Source of the DNA: Rhabdochromatium marinum
GTDB lineage: Bacteria > Pseudomonadota > Gammaproteobacteria > Chromatiales > Chromatiaceae
Assembly (NCBI RefSeq): GCF_016583795.1
Contig: NZ_NRRS01000037.1
Span: forward strand, 1-34,964
Reading direction: 5' to 3'
DNA: 34,964 nt
A model generated the notes under the pieces. That model worked only from the letters and a program-made list of their open reading frames with translations. It was not told the origin of the DNA and searched no databases. The translations under genes were made by a program, and so were the position numbers. Below, one piece after another: positions 8,249 to 18,127 of the stretch. Numbering within the stretch: position 1 is the stretch's first letter; every line of letters begins with the position of its first letter.

Positions 8249-11200
8249 ATGAATCCCATCAACAGAGCAATGCGCCGGGTCTCACTGGCACTGCCGAGGT
8301 GGGTCGGTCATCGCGCGGGTCTGGCTGTTCCCGGAATCGGCGACGAGCCACCCCTGCGCGCGGAGCTGTTCAGCGCCGCGCAGATGGAACAGCATGGCCA
8401 GGTGCTCGCCGCCTCGCATCGGCTGATGCCTGGCCATCCGCCGGATCGCCTGCTGGGACGGCTGACGGATAATGGCACAGTCCTGGTAGCGGTCTGTCGG
8501 CTACTGATGGTCGCGGTCGCCGACAAGCGCCGCATCGCGCCGGCCGGCGAATGGCTGCTCGATAATTTTTATCTGATCGAGGAGCAGATTCGCACTGCCG
8601 AGCGGCATTTGCCCAAGGGCTATAGTCGCGAGCTGCCACGTCTGCGCGACGGCCCTTCGGCGGGCCTGCCCCGCGTCTATGACCTGGCATTGGAGATCAT
8701 CGCGCACGGCGACGGGCGGGTGGATCCGGAAAATCTCAGCCGTTTCATCGCCGCCTATCAAAGCGTCACCGGGCTGCGTCTGGGCGAGCTGTGGGCCATT
8801 CCCATCATGCTGCGCCTGGCGCTGATCGAGAATCTGCGTCGGGTCGCGGCGCGGGTGGCGACCAGCCGCACGGATCAGAATCTGGCCGATAGCTGGGCCG
8901 ATCGCATGCTGACCATGGCGGGTAAGGATCCGAAGAATCTGATTTTGGAAATCGCCGACATGGCGCGTTCGAACCCGCCGATGTCCGGTGCCTTTGTCGC
9001 CGAGCTGGCGCGCCGGCTGCAAGGGCGCAGTGCCGCCCTGGCGTTGCCGCTGACCTGGATCGAGCAGCAGCTTGGCGAGTCGGCGCAGACCATCGAACAA
9101 CTCGTGCGTACGGAGAACCAACAGCAGGCCGCCGATCAGGTGTCCATCGGCAACAGTATCGGCAGCCTGCGGTTCCTCGGCGCCATGGATTGGCCTGAGC
9201 TGGTCGAGACCATGAGTCAGGTGGAGCACACCCTGCGCAAGGATCCGATGGACGTCTATGGACGCATGGATTTTGCCACCCGAGATCGTTACCGCCACGT
9301 GGTGGAGCGCATCGCCAAGCGCGGTCGGCTGTCCGAGGCCGAGGTGGCGCGCGCGGCTCTGACCCTGGCGCGAGCCGACGCCGCTCATGTTGGCGAGTAC
9401 CTGATTGGTCGCGGCGTGCCGCAGCTCGAACAAGCCACCGGAGTAGGGCGCACAGGTCTGGCGGCGCTACGCAGATTGGGAAACCGTGCGCCCCTGGCGT
9501 TCTATCTGGGCGGTATCCTGGTGCTCACTATCGGCTGTTCGTGGAGCTTGTTGATGCAAGCGCGGGGGGCGCCGAATGGGCTGCTGCCCATACTGGCGCT
9601 GTTGGCCATGCTCGGCGCCAGCCAACTGGCGGTGGCGCTGATGAACTGGCTGACCAGCCTGCTGACCCGCCCGCATCGGTTGCCGCGCCTGGACTTCTCG
9701 GCGGGCATTCCACCCGAGGCGCGCACCCTGGTGGTCACACCGACCCTGCTCGGCAGCGCGCGCGGAGTCGAGGCCCTGCTTGAGGCGCTGGAAGTGCGCT
9801 TTCTGGCCAATCGCGATCCCCATCTGCATTTCGCCCTGCTAACTGACCTGCATGACGCACCGAGCGAGGCGCTGCCCGGCGATCAGGCCTTGATCGACCA
9901 GGCCGCGCGGGGCATCACGGCGCTCAATGCCAAGTATCCATGCGCCAACGGCGATCACTTCTTTCTCTTTCATCGACCACGGCGCTGGAACCCGCAGGCT
10001 GGGGTGTGGATGGGTTATGAGCGCAAACGTGGCAAACTGATGGACCTGAACGCTCTGCTGCGCCAAGACATCTCCGGTGCCGACGCGCGTTTCTCGCTGA
10101 TCGTCGGTGACCGGTTGATCTTGCCCAATCTGCGCTATGTCATCACCCTGGACACCGACACCCAGCTCCCGCGCGACGCGGCTCGGGAGATGGTCGGGGC
10201 CATGGAACACCCGCTCAATCAACCGTACTTCGATCCGGCGCTTGGCCGCGTGATCAGCGGCCATGGCATCCTCCAGCCGCGCGTGGCGGTGAGCTTGCCG
10301 GGCGCCAATCGCTCGCGGTTCGCGCGCCTGCATGGCCAGGATGCCGGGATTGATCCCTATACCCGCGCGGTCTCGGATGTCTATCAGGATGGCTTCCAGG
10401 AAGGCTCCTTCATTGGCAAGGGCATTTACCAGATCGATGCCTTCGGGCAGGCGCTGGATGATCTGTTCCCGGAAAACCGCATCCTCAGCCATGATCTGCT
10501 CGAGGGCTGCTATGCCCGCTCCGGGCTGCTGTCGGATGTGCAACTCTACGAGGACTATCCGGCCTCCTATGGCGACGATGTGAGCCGTCGCCACCGCTGG
10601 ATTCGTGGCGACTGGCAGATTGCCCGCTGGCTGCTGCCGCGCGTTCCCGGTCGTGACGGGCGCTTGGTTGTCAACCCGATCTCCGCGCTGTCGCGCTGGA
10701 AGCTGGCCGACAACCTGCGCCGCAGCCTGGTGCCGGCGGCGCTGACCACGCTGCTGGTGCTGGGCCTGGTGGTGTTGGAGCCGCCGGGACTGTGGACGCT
10801 GGCGGTGCTTGGCATTGTGCTGATTCCGGCGCTGCTGACCGCCATGCTGGGCGCGTTGCGCAAGCCTGGCGATCTGCGCTGGCCGGCACATCTGGCTGCG
10901 GTCACGCATGCTGCCGGGCAGCGGCTCGCGCAGGCGTTCCTTGAGCTGGCCTGTCTGCCCTACGAGGCCTACTTCAGCCTGGATGCGGTGATCCGCACCC
11001 TGTGGCGACTGAACGTTAGCCGGCGCAACCTGCTTGAATGGACCTCTTCGGGCGAGTTGGGGCGCGTGGGCGCTACCCTGGTTGCGACCTATCGCAGCAT
11101 GTGGATTTCCCCAGCGCTGGCACTGCTCACCGCTGCCGGTCTGTTGTGGCGGGCACCACCGAGCGCGGTCATCGCCGTGCCCATTCTGCTCGCCTGGTTG

Positions 11201-14200
11201 GCCGCGCCTCTGCTCGTTTGGTGGATCAGCCGGCCGCTCAAAGCACGCGAGGCGCCGCTGAATGCCGAACAAAGCGGCTTTCTGCGTCAGAGCGCGCTCA
11301 AGACCTGGGCCTTTTTCGAGACCTTCGTCGGCGCGGATGATCACTGGTTGCCGCCGGACAATGTGCAGGAGCAGCCCGTCGCTGCCGTGGCCCATCGCAC
11401 CTCGCCGACCAACATGGGGCTGGCGCTGCTGGGGAATCTGGCCGCGCATGACTTCGGCTACCTGTCCACCGGCGGGCTGCTCGTGCGCACCGGTGCCGCC
11501 CTGGACACCATGGCCGCGCTGCCACGCCATCGCGGGCATTTTTTTAACTGGTACGACACCCAACGGCTGGAGCCGCTCGAGCCCCGCTACATCTCCTCGG
11601 TCGACAGCGGCAACCTGGCCGCACATCTGCTGACCCTGCAAGTGGGTCTGGTGGCGCTGATCGACGCACCGATTCTGCATCCGCGCTGGCTCGATGGCCT
11701 GATGGATACCTGGCAGGTGCTGCTGGACGCGCGGGCGGCGGCGGGCTTATCCAACTCGCAGCGCGCGCTGCCCAGCCCGCTTGGCGCCTTTCAGCAACGC
11801 CTGGACGCCGCTCGGGTGACGCCGCCGCCCGGCCTGCGTGAGGTGCGTGCCTGTCTCGATGAGCTGACGGCACAGGCCGAAGCGGCGGCGCGCGAGGCGC
11901 ATGCCGGGTCCACCGATGAGGTGATGGATTGGACGCACCGCTTGGCGCGACAGTGCCGCGCGTTGCTGAATGACTTGCTGTTGCTGGCGCCTTGGCAGGA
12001 CTCTGGCGATCAAGACATCCAAAATACCCAAGACAACAACGCCCTTGGTCTGACGCTGCGCCAGCTAGCCGCGCGTGCGCCGAGCACCGCTGACGCCTCC
12101 ACTCATCCGGCCTGTCAGCGCATCGGCGATATCGAGCAATTGGGCCATGGCGCCGGCAATCTGGCCTTTCTGGACTACGACTTCCTGTTCGACGAGGCCC
12201 AATCTCTGCTCGCCATTGGCTACCGGGTTGCCGAGCATCGGCGCGACGAGAGCTACTACGACCTGCTTGCCTCCGAGGCGCGGCTGGGCTATTTCGTTGC
12301 TATCGCCCAGGGTCAGTTGCCGCAGGAGAGCTGGTTTGCCCTTGGCCGGCTGCTCACGCGCGCCTCCGGCAGCACCACGCTGTTGTCCTGGAGCGGCTCG
12401 ATGTTCGAGTACCTGATGCCGCTGCTGGTGATGCCGAGCTACGACAACACCCTGCTCGACCAGACCTATCACAGCGCCGTCGCCCGGCAGATCGCCTATG
12501 GCCGCGAGCGCGGCGTGCCCTGGGGGGTGTCGGAATCCGGCTATAACGGCGTCGATGCCCAGCTCAATTATCAGTACCGCGCTTTCGGCGTCCCGGGGCT
12601 GGGGCTCAAGCGCTGGCTGGCCGAGGATCTGGTGGTCGCGCCCTACGCCTCGGCGCTAGCGCTGATGGTGGCGCCCGTCGCCGCCTGCCAGAATCTGCAA
12701 CGGCTCGCCGTCAGTGGCCTGGCGGGGCCATTCGGTTTCTACGAGGCGATCGACTACACGCCCTCGCGGCTGCCGCGCGGGCAGGCCAGCACTGTGGTGC
12801 GCTCCTTCATGGCCCATCACCAGGGCATGACGCTGCTGTCGCTGACGGCCTTGCTGTGTGATCGCCCGATGCAGCGCCGCTTCGCCGCCGTGCCGGCCTT
12901 TCAAGCCACGGCGCTGCTGCTGCAAGAGCGCATCCCCAAGACCACCGCCTTCTATTCCGACACCCACGGCGAGATCATCAACGAACGCAGCAGCGACGGC
13001 GCGCTGGAATCACCCATCCGCGTCCTGACTAGCCCCAACACTCCGCACCCCGAGGTGCAGCTGTTGTCGAACGGCCGCTACCATGTGATGGTGACCAATG
13101 CTGGTGGCGGCTATAGCCGCTGGCAGGATCTCGCCGTCACCCGCTGGCGTGAGGACAGCACCCGCGACCATTGGGGCAGCTTCTGCTATTTGCACGATCT
13201 CGACAGCGGCGCGCTCTGGTCGAGCGCTTATCAGCCGACGCTGAAAACTGCGGATCATTTCGAGGCGATCTTCTCCGAGGGCCGCGCCGAGTTCCGCCGC
13301 CGCGATCACGAGATCGAGGCCTATACCGAGATCGTGGTCTCGCCCGAGGACGATCTCGAGTTGCGCCGGCTGCGCCTGACCAACCGCTCGCGCGGGCGCC
13401 GGGTGATTGAGGTCACCAGCTACAGCGAAGTGGTGCTGGCCCCGCCCGCCGCGGACGCCCTGCATCCCGCGTTCAGTAATCTGTTTATCCAGACCGAGAT
13501 CCTGCACCCCGGCGTGGCGATCCTCTGCCACCGCCGGCCGCGCTCGCGCGACGAGACCTCGCCGTGGATGTTCCATGCCCTGGTGGTGCGCGACAGCCTG
13601 AGGCCCGAAATGGCAAACGATGCCGCGCTGGCGCCCTCCGCCGAGACCGATCGCCTGCGCTTCATCGGACGTGATCGCACTCTGGCCGCACCGCTGGCGC
13701 TGGATGCGCCGGGAGCCCTGTCTGGCAGCGCCGGCTCGGTGCTGGACCCGATGGTCGCCATCCGCCAGCGTCTGGTGCTGGAGGCCGAGCAGACCGTTAC
13801 CATCGACCTGATCCAAGGCATTGGCGAGACGCGCGAACAGGCGGTGGCACTGGTCGAGAAATACCAGGACGCGCGCTTGGCCAATCGAGTCTTCGACCTG
13901 GCCTGGACGCACAGCCAGGTGGTGCTGCGCCAGCTCAACGCCACCCCGGCCGATGCTCAGCTCTATGGGCGCCTGGCCAGCTCTATTCTCTACACCAATG
14001 CCTCCTTGCGCGCCGCGCCCGCAGTGCTGGCACACAACCGTCGCGGCCAGTCCGGCCTGTGGAGTCACGCCGTCTCTGGCGATGTACCCATCGTGCTGTG
14101 CCAGATCGCCGATCAGGCCAACATCGACCTGGTGCATCAGTTGGTTCAGGCGCATGCCTACTGGCGCCTCAAGGGGCTGACCGTGGATCTGGTGATCTGG

Positions 14201-17035
14201 AACGAAGACCGCGCTGGCTACCGCCAGTCGCTGCAGGAGCAGATTCTTGGCCTGATCGCCGCCGGTGTGGAGGCGCATGTGGTGGATCGTCCCGGGGGCA
14301 TTTTCATTCGCCCGGCTGATCAGATCTCGGACGAGGACCGCGTGCTGTTCCAGACCGTGGCGCGTGCCATCTTGAGCGATGCGCGCGGCACCCTGGCCGA
14401 GCAGCTCAATCGGCGCGATCCGCGCTTGAATCGGATGCCGGTCTTTAAACCCCTGGGCAGCCCGGCGCGTGCGTCGCAACAGGCGGCTGCGCCGCGTCTC
14501 GCGTTGCAGTTCGACAACGGCACCGGCGGCTTCTCCGCCGACGGGCGCGAATACGTGATCACCACCGCGCCCGGCCAGACCACGCCGGCGCCCTGGGTCA
14601 ATGTGCTGGCCAATGCCCATTTCGGCACCGTGGTGTCCGGCAACGGCGGGGCCTATACCTGGAGCGAGAACGCCCACGAGTTCCGCCTCACGCCCTGGCA
14701 CAACGACCCGGTCGGCGATCCCCATGGCGAGGCCTTCTATCTGCGCGACGAAGTTAGCGGGCAGGTCTGGTCGCCCACCCCGCAACCGGCCGGCGGCGCC
14801 ACGCCTTATCGCACGCGCCACGGCTTCGGCTACAGCGTCTTTGAGCATTGCGAAGCCGGCATTGCCTCAGAACTGTGGGTCTATGTCGCCCTGGACGAAC
14901 CGGTCAAATACATGGTGCTGAAGCTGCACAACGGGGCGGAACCCGGTGGCTCTGAGCAACCGCGCCGGCTGTCGGTGACCGGCTATGTCGAATGGGTGCT
15001 GGGTGACCTGCGGCCCAAGTCGGCGCTGCATCTGGTCACCGAGATTGATCCAAACAGCGGCGCCTTGCTGGCGCGCAACCCCTATAACAGCGAGTTTTCC
15101 GACCGGCTGGCGTTCTTTGATGTCGATGACCCCGCGCGCAGCCTGAGCGGTGACCGCACCGAGTTTCTCGGGCGCAACGGCGGTCTGCGTCAGCCTGACG
15201 CGCTGGCGCGCACCCGGCTGTCCGGTCGGGTTGGTCCGGGGCTCGACGCCTGCGGCGCGCTGCAAACGCAGTTTGATCTCGCCCCCGGACAAGATCATGA
15301 GATCGTCTTCCGGCTCGGCGTGATTGGCCGGCGCGGCGCCGAGGATGCCAGCCTGCTAGCGCCTGAGCAGCGGGGCGCGAGCGCTGCTCGCGCGGCGCTG
15401 GCGGCGGTGCGGGCGTACTGGACGCGCACGCTCGGCGCGGTGCAGGTCGAAACCCCCGACCCGGCGCTCAATCTGCTCGCCAACGGCTGGCTGATGTATC
15501 AGACCCTGGCGTGCCGCTTCTGGGCGCGCAGCGGCGATTATCAGTCCGGCGGCGCCATCGGCTTCCGCGATCAATTGCAGGACGCCATGGCGCTCATCCA
15601 TGCCGAGCCGGGGCTGGTGCGCGAACATCTGCTGCGCGCCGCCGCGCGGCAGTTCCGTGAAGGCGATGTGCAGCACTGGTGGCATCCGCCGTTCGGTCGC
15701 GGTGTGCGCACGCGCTGCTCGGACGATTATCTGTGGCTACCGCTGGCGACCGGCCGCTATGTGCTGAGCACCGGTGACGCCGCTGTGCTCGATGAGACCG
15801 CCCCCTTCCTGGAGGGCCGTCTGGTCAGCGGCGAGGACGATGGCTACTACGATCTACCGGCCCAGAGCGAGGCGTCGGCCAGCCTCTACGACCATTGCGT
15901 GCGCGCCATTGATCACGGCCTGCGCATGGGCGAACATGGGCTGCCGCTGATCGGCTCGGGCGACTGGAACGACGGCATGAATCGGGTCGGTATCAATGGC
16001 CGCGGCGAGAGCATCTGGCTCGGCTTCTTCCTGCACGAGGTGCTGACCCAGTTCGCCGTGCTGGCGCGCGCACGCGACGATGCGCCCCTGGTCGAGCGCT
16101 GCGAGCAGCACGCGGCACGCCTGCGCGCGAATCTTGAGCAGCATGGCTGGGACGGCGACTGGTACCGCCGTGCCTACTGTGACGACGGCACACCGCTGGG
16201 ATCGGCGACCAGCCCGGAATGTCGTATCGACTCCATCGCCCAGAGTTGGTCGGTGCTCTCCGGTGTGGCCGCGCCCGAACGTGCGCGCCAGGCCATGGAC
16301 GCGCTCGACACCCATCTGGTGCGCCGGGAGGCGGGACTGATCCAGCTGCTCGATCCGCCCTTCGACCAGTCAGCGCTCGACCCCGGCTACATCAAAGGCT
16401 ATGTCCCCGGCGTGCGCGAGAACGGCGGCCAATACACCCATGCCGCCATCTGGGCCGCCATGGCCTTCGCCCGCCTCGGCGATCAGGCGCGCGCCTGGGA
16501 ACTGTTTGCCATGATCAACCCCATCCACCATAGCCGCACGCCCGAGGAGATCGCTACCTACAAGGTCGAGCCCTATGTGATCGCCGCCGATGTCTATGGC
16601 GTCGCGCCCCACATCGGCCGCGGCGGCTGGACCTGGTACACCGGATCGGCCGGCTGGATGTATCGCCTCATCCTCGAATCCCTGCTCGGCCTGCGTTTGG
16701 AAGGAACAACGCTGCGCATTGAGCCCTGCCTGCCCGCCGCTTGGGATGGCTTCAAGCTCCAGTATCGCTATCGGGAAACCTCATACCAGATCAGCGTCCG
16801 GCACAGCGATTCGCTGGCGAGTGGCGACAGCGGCATGACGCTGGTGACGCTGGATGGCGTCGAGATGGAAGGATCGGGTATTCAACTCATTGATGATCGA
16901 CAGGAACATCTCGTGCAGATCCGATTAACCAGATACTTACATAGAGATCTGGATCGCTCAAGGGGCTCAGGACAATTAGCTGTCGCTATAGCGATCGGCA
17001 AAGGCGATTCGTGCCCTCCCGAAGGGAGGGCGTGA
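8249..17035 (+). CDS. ndvB: Cyclic beta-1,2-glucan synthase (NdvB/ChvB/Cgs type)
   Basis: This giant inner-membrane enzyme of 2928 residues makes cyclic beta-1,2-glucan from UDP-glucose for the periplasm; known Cgs proteins are of similar length. The order is: an N-terminal cytosolic region; membrane helices at about 415-475, 828-868 and 950-995; between them the GT84 glucosyltransferase domain with DTDTQLPRD (about 635-643) and RRHRWIRGDWQ (from about 780); a middle cyclisation-type domain with FMAHHQGMT (His about 1523-1524); and a C-terminal GH94 phosphorylase-like domain that trims the chain, with GSGDWNDGMN (Asp about 2572). ATG 8249 has TTGGAG eight bases upstream; an in-frame ATG at 8153 would overlap the preceding gene. 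The last 25 or so residues are not typical and run through a hairpin. Such glucans serve in osmoadaptation and surface interaction. Confidence 0.93.
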   Translation: MNPINRAMRRVSLALPRWVGHRAGLAVPGIGDEPPLRAELFSAAQMEQHGQVLAASHRLMPGHPPDRLLGRLTDNGTVLVAVCRLLMVAVADKRRIAPAGEWLLDNFYLIEEQIRTAERHLPKGYSRELPRLRDGPSAGLPRVYDLALEIIAHGDGRVDPENLSRFIAAYQSVTGLRLGELWAIPIMLRLALIENLRRVAARVATSRTDQNLADSWADRMLTMAGKDPKNLILEIADMARSNPPMSGAFVAELARRLQGRSAALALPLTWIEQQLGESAQTIEQLVRTENQQQAADQVSIGNSIGSLRFLGAMDWPELVETMSQVEHTLRKDPMDVYGRMDFATRDRYRHVVERIAKRGRLSEAEVARAALTLARADAAHVGEYLIGRGVPQLEQATGVGRTGLAALRRLGNRAPLAFYLGGILVLTIGCSWSLLMQARGAPNGLLPILALLAMLGASQLAVALMNWLTSLLTRPHRLPRLDFSAGIPPEARTLVVTPTLLGSARGVEALLEALEVRFLANRDPHLHFALLTDLHDAPSEALPGDQALIDQAARGITALNAKYPCANGDHFFLFHRPRRWNPQAGVWMGYERKRGKLMDLNALLRQDISGADARFSLIVGDRLILPNLRYVITLDTDTQLPRDAAREMVGAMEHPLNQPYFDPALGRVISGHGILQPRVAVSLPGANRSRFARLHGQDAGIDPYTRAVSDVYQDGFQEGSFIGKGIYQIDAFGQALDDLFPENRILSHDLLEGCYARSGLLSDVQLYEDYPASYGDDVSRRHRWIRGDWQIARWLLPRVPGRDGRLVVNPISALSRWKLADNLRRSLVPAALTTLLVLGLVVLEPPGLWTLAVLGIVLIPALLTAMLGALRKPGDLRWPAHLAAVTHAAGQRLAQAFLELACLPYEAYFSLDAVIRTLWRLNVSRRNLLEWTSSGELGRVGATLVATYRSMWISPALALLTAAGLLWRAPPSAVIAVPILLAWLAAPLLVWWISRPLKAREAPLNAEQSGFLRQSALKTWAFFETFVGADDHWLPPDNVQEQPVAAVAHRTSPTNMGLALLGNLAAHDFGYLSTGGLLVRTGAALDTMAALPRHRGHFFNWYDTQRLEPLEPRYISSVDSGNLAAHLLTLQVGLVALIDAPILHPRWLDGLMDTWQVLLDARAAAGLSNSQRALPSPLGAFQQRLDAARVTPPPGLREVRACLDELTAQAEAAAREAHAGSTDEVMDWTHRLARQCRALLNDLLLLAPWQDSGDQDIQNTQDNNALGLTLRQLAARAPSTADASTHPACQRIGDIEQLGHGAGNLAFLDYDFLFDEAQSLLAIGYRVAEHRRDESYYDLLASEARLGYFVAIAQGQLPQESWFALGRLLTRASGSTTLLSWSGSMFEYLMPLLVMPSYDNTLLDQTYHSAVARQIAYGRERGVPWGVSESGYNGVDAQLNYQYRAFGVPGLGLKRWLAEDLVVAPYASALALMVAPVAACQNLQRLAVSGLAGPFGFYEAIDYTPSRLPRGQASTVVRSFMAHHQGMTLLSLTALLCDRPMQRRFAAVPAFQATALLLQERIPKTTAFYSDTHGEIINERSSDGALESPIRVLTSPNTPHPEVQLLSNGRYHVMVTNAGGGYSRWQDLAVTRWREDSTRDHWGSFCYLHDLDSGALWSSAYQPTLKTADHFEAIFSEGRAEFRRRDHEIEAYTEIVVSPEDDLELRRLRLTNRSRGRRVIEVTSYSEVVLAPPAADALHPAFSNLFIQTEILHPGVAILCHRRPRSRDETSPWMFHALVVRDSLRPEMANDAALAPSAETDRLRFIGRDRTLAAPLALDAPGALSGSAGSVLDPMVAIRQRLVLEAEQTVTIDLIQGIGETREQAVALVEKYQDARLANRVFDLAWTHSQVVLRQLNATPADAQLYGRLASSILYTNASLRAAPAVLAHNRRGQSGLWSHAVSGDVPIVLCQIADQANIDLVHQLVQAHAYWRLKGLTVDLVIWNEDRAGYRQSLQEQILGLIAAGVEAHVVDRPGGIFIRPADQISDEDRVLFQTVARAILSDARGTLAEQLNRRDPRLNRMPVFKPLGSPARASQQAAAPRLALQFDNGTGGFSADGREYVITTAPGQTTPAPWVNVLANAHFGTVVSGNGGAYTWSENAHEFRLTPWHNDPVGDPHGEAFYLRDEVSGQVWSPTPQPAGGATPYRTRHGFGYSVFEHCEAGIASELWVYVALDEPVKYMVLKLHNGAEPGGSEQPRRLSVTGYVEWVLGDLRPKSALHLVTEIDPNSGALLARNPYNSEFSDRLAFFDVDDPARSLSGDRTEFLGRNGGLRQPDALARTRLSGRVGPGLDACGALQTQFDLAPGQDHEIVFRLGVIGRRGAEDASLLAPEQRGASAARAALAAVRAYWTRTLGAVQVETPDPALNLLANGWLMYQTLACRFWARSGDYQSGGAIGFRDQLQDAMALIHAEPGLVREHLLRAAARQFREGDVQHWWHPPFGRGVRTRCSDDYLWLPLATGRYVLSTGDAAVLDETAPFLEGRLVSGEDDGYYDLPAQSEASASLYDHCVRAIDHGLRMGEHGLPLIGSGDWNDGMNRVGINGRGESIWLGFFLHEVLTQFAVLARARDDAPLVERCEQHAARLRANLEQHGWDGDWYRRAYCDDGTPLGSATSPECRIDSIAQSWSVLSGVAAPERARQAMDALDTHLVRREAGLIQLLDPPFDQSALDPGYIKGYVPGVRENGGQYTHAAIWAAMAFARLGDQARAWELFAMINPIHHSRTPEEIATYKVEPYVIAADVYGVAPHIGRGGWTWYTGSAGWMYRLILESLLGLRLEGTTLRIEPCLPAAWDGFKLQYRYRETSYQISVRHSDSLASGDSGMTLVTLDGVEMEGSGIQLIDDRQEHLVQIRLTRYLHRDLDRSRGSGQLAVAIAIGKGDSCPPEGRA
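17013..17031 (+). other. Perfect hairpin inside the last codons of ndvB
   Basis: GCCCTCCC and GGGAGGGC pair perfectly over 8 bp with a GAA loop and lie just before the stop at 17033-17035. No T-run follows. It may have been a 3' transcript hairpin that an altered stop brought into the frame. Confidence 0.45.
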
Positions 17036-17168
17036 TAGTATTTCGACAGGGTCTTCTCACAACTTGCCCATGCTAGGCGCTTCACACGGCATGAAGCGCA
17101 ACTGACGACAGGCGTTCTTCATATGCACGAGTGATTCCTCAATGGGTTCGTTCGGAGCCTTAACTGTC

Positions 17169-17354
17169 TTATTTGTGTTTCTTGTCTTTTTTGTTCTTCG
17201 CTTTGGCGTCACCCGCATCTGCCTGCAGCTTGCCGGCGTCCTTTTGGCTTTTTCCTTTTGCTTCCAATTCCTCGTTGCCGGCGACATGCCCGGCGGCCTC
17301 CTTCACTTTGCCTTTGGCTTCTTCGTAGCGCCCTTCGACCTGTTGCTTGTTCAT
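17169..17354 (-). CDS. CsbD-family stress protein (copy 1)
   Basis: This is a small hydrophilic protein of 61 residues that starts MNKQQVEGRYEEAKGKVKEA, the hallmark of CsbD/YjbJ proteins. These are abundant under general stress in many bacteria; their molecular role is unknown. The C-terminus is lysine-rich (KNKKDKKHK). AGGAGAG lies upstream of the ATG at 17354. The protein and about 115 bp of upstream DNA are paralogous to the locus at 19189-19500. The conserved element at 17448-17465 points towards it across 93 bases. Confidence 0.9.
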   Translation of the reverse strand: MNKQQVEGRYEEAKGKVKEAAGHVAGNEELEAKGKSQKDAGKLQADAGDAKAKNKKDKKHK

Positions 17355-17447
17355 GCATCTCTCCTGTCAATCAATTGAACCATTACTTCAGCGCTGGCGG
17401 TGGTTTCCCAGCGCTAAAGGTAAAACTACGCGCGTAGCGGATAGCGG

Positions 17448-17465
17448 TCGGTTCGGCAACGCACA
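17448..17465 (-). promoter_or_regulatory. TGTGCG-N4-CGAACCGA element, copy B (csbD1)
   Basis: On the minus strand this reads TGTGCGTTGCCGAACCGA. It is identical over 18 bases to the copy before csbD2 and lies 93 bases upstream of the csbD1 start, against 92 for csbD2. Such constant placement argues for a promoter or operator. The protein that binds it is unknown. Confidence 0.6.
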
Positions 17466-17532
17466 TATAGCCGTAGCAATAGCATTTTCGGTTTTTGGGC
17501 CGGTCCCAAAACAGACCGAAAATTCTTCTTTA

Positions 17533-17550
17533 TGTGCGCAACCGAACCGA
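17533..17550 (+). promoter_or_regulatory. TGTGCG-N4-CGAACCGA element, copy C (DUF1523 gene)
   Basis: This reads TGTGCGCAACCGAACCGA on the plus strand, in the direction of the DUF1523 gene, 119 bases before its start. It is the second arm of the inverted repeat at 17438-17557. Confidence 0.58.
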
Positions 17551-17669
17551 CCGATACGGACGCTTCGGTCAAGCTTTCTCCTGTTTCGCGCCTTGGAGTA
17601 GCCTCAATGAGCCAATGCATGAACCAATGCGCTGCCACAACCTTTCACAGACATGGAGTAGAAGCCTTA

Positions 17670-18083
17670 ATGAAAAAGAAATTCATCATCAGCCTCGGTG
17701 TGGTTCTCGCCATCGTGATTGCCGTGCTTTGGCTCTTCTGGGGTTCGGATACCTGGAACGTTCAGATCTCGGGCGTGACTGGCGACGGTCGTAATATCCA
17801 GTACCGTATCGAAACTGTCTATTCAAACACTTTTGAAACAATGATTTTCCGCAACGAGGACGCCGGCTTCGCGCCCCCGTACTTTAAGTTCAATTCCGCC
17901 GATCTACAGTCGCTCGCGAGCCGTATCACGCGGGAATGTCCGCAGGAACCCGTCACCATCCATGGTTACGGGATGCGCATCTCCTTCCTGGACATGTTTC
18001 CGAATGTCATTTCGATCGACGCCCCAGAGCACTGTATTGATGCGCCATCCAAAGCAGGTTCCACCGCTGGCACGCAAGAGTGA
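17670..18083 (+). CDS. DUF1523-family membrane-anchored protein
   Basis: This 137-residue protein has one N-terminal membrane helix (about 5-24) and a periplasmic or extracytoplasmic domain matching DUF1523: YRIETVYSN, then FRNEDAGFAPPYFKFNSADL and a C-terminal SFLDMFPNVISIDAP. Family function is unknown. ATG 17670 is chosen because it starts directly with MKKKFIIS and the membrane helix; an in-frame ATG at 17532 falls inside the regulatory repeat. It lies divergent to csbD1 and is followed after 44 bases by a chimeric reading frame, probably on the same transcript. Confidence 0.75.
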   Translation: MKKKFIISLGVVLAIVIAVLWLFWGSDTWNVQISGVTGDGRNIQYRIETVYSNTFETMIFRNEDAGFAPPYFKFNSADLQSLASRITRECPQEPVTIHGYGMRISFLDMFPNVISIDAPEHCIDAPSKAGSTAGTQE

Positions 18084-18127
18084 GTAAAGCGGACCTTTAC
18101 GCATGGCACACACAACAGGAGAAGCTA

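Larger units (their letters stand above)
17438..17557. repeat. Long imperfect inverted repeat between divergent genes
   Basis: The two halves of this stretch are related as reverse complements over about 60 bp, centred near GGGCCGGTCCC (about 17497-17507). Matching blocks run GGTCGGTTCGG, CGCACATA, ATTTTCGGT and TTGGGNCCGG. Each arm carries one copy of the TGTGCG-N4-CGAACCGA element, oriented outwards towards csbD1 (minus) or the DUF1523 gene (plus). It looks like a duplicated, back-to-back promoter or operator. Confidence 0.6.

Noticed and set aside
9839-11680. 613-codon open frame on the minus strand inside ndvB
   Set aside because: Antisense shadow of a GC-rich gene; the composition is Gln/Arg/His-rich with no family motif, while the plus strand encodes glucan synthase without a break.
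13010-14848. 612-codon open frame on the minus strand inside ndvB
   Set aside because: Same reason: antisense to the conserved middle domain of the glucan synthase.
17426-17437. Perfect 12-bp palindrome CTACGCGCGTAG upstream of csbD1 as an operator
   Set aside because: The csbD2 promoter keeps only the core CGCGTA and not the symmetry, so the palindrome is probably incidental.
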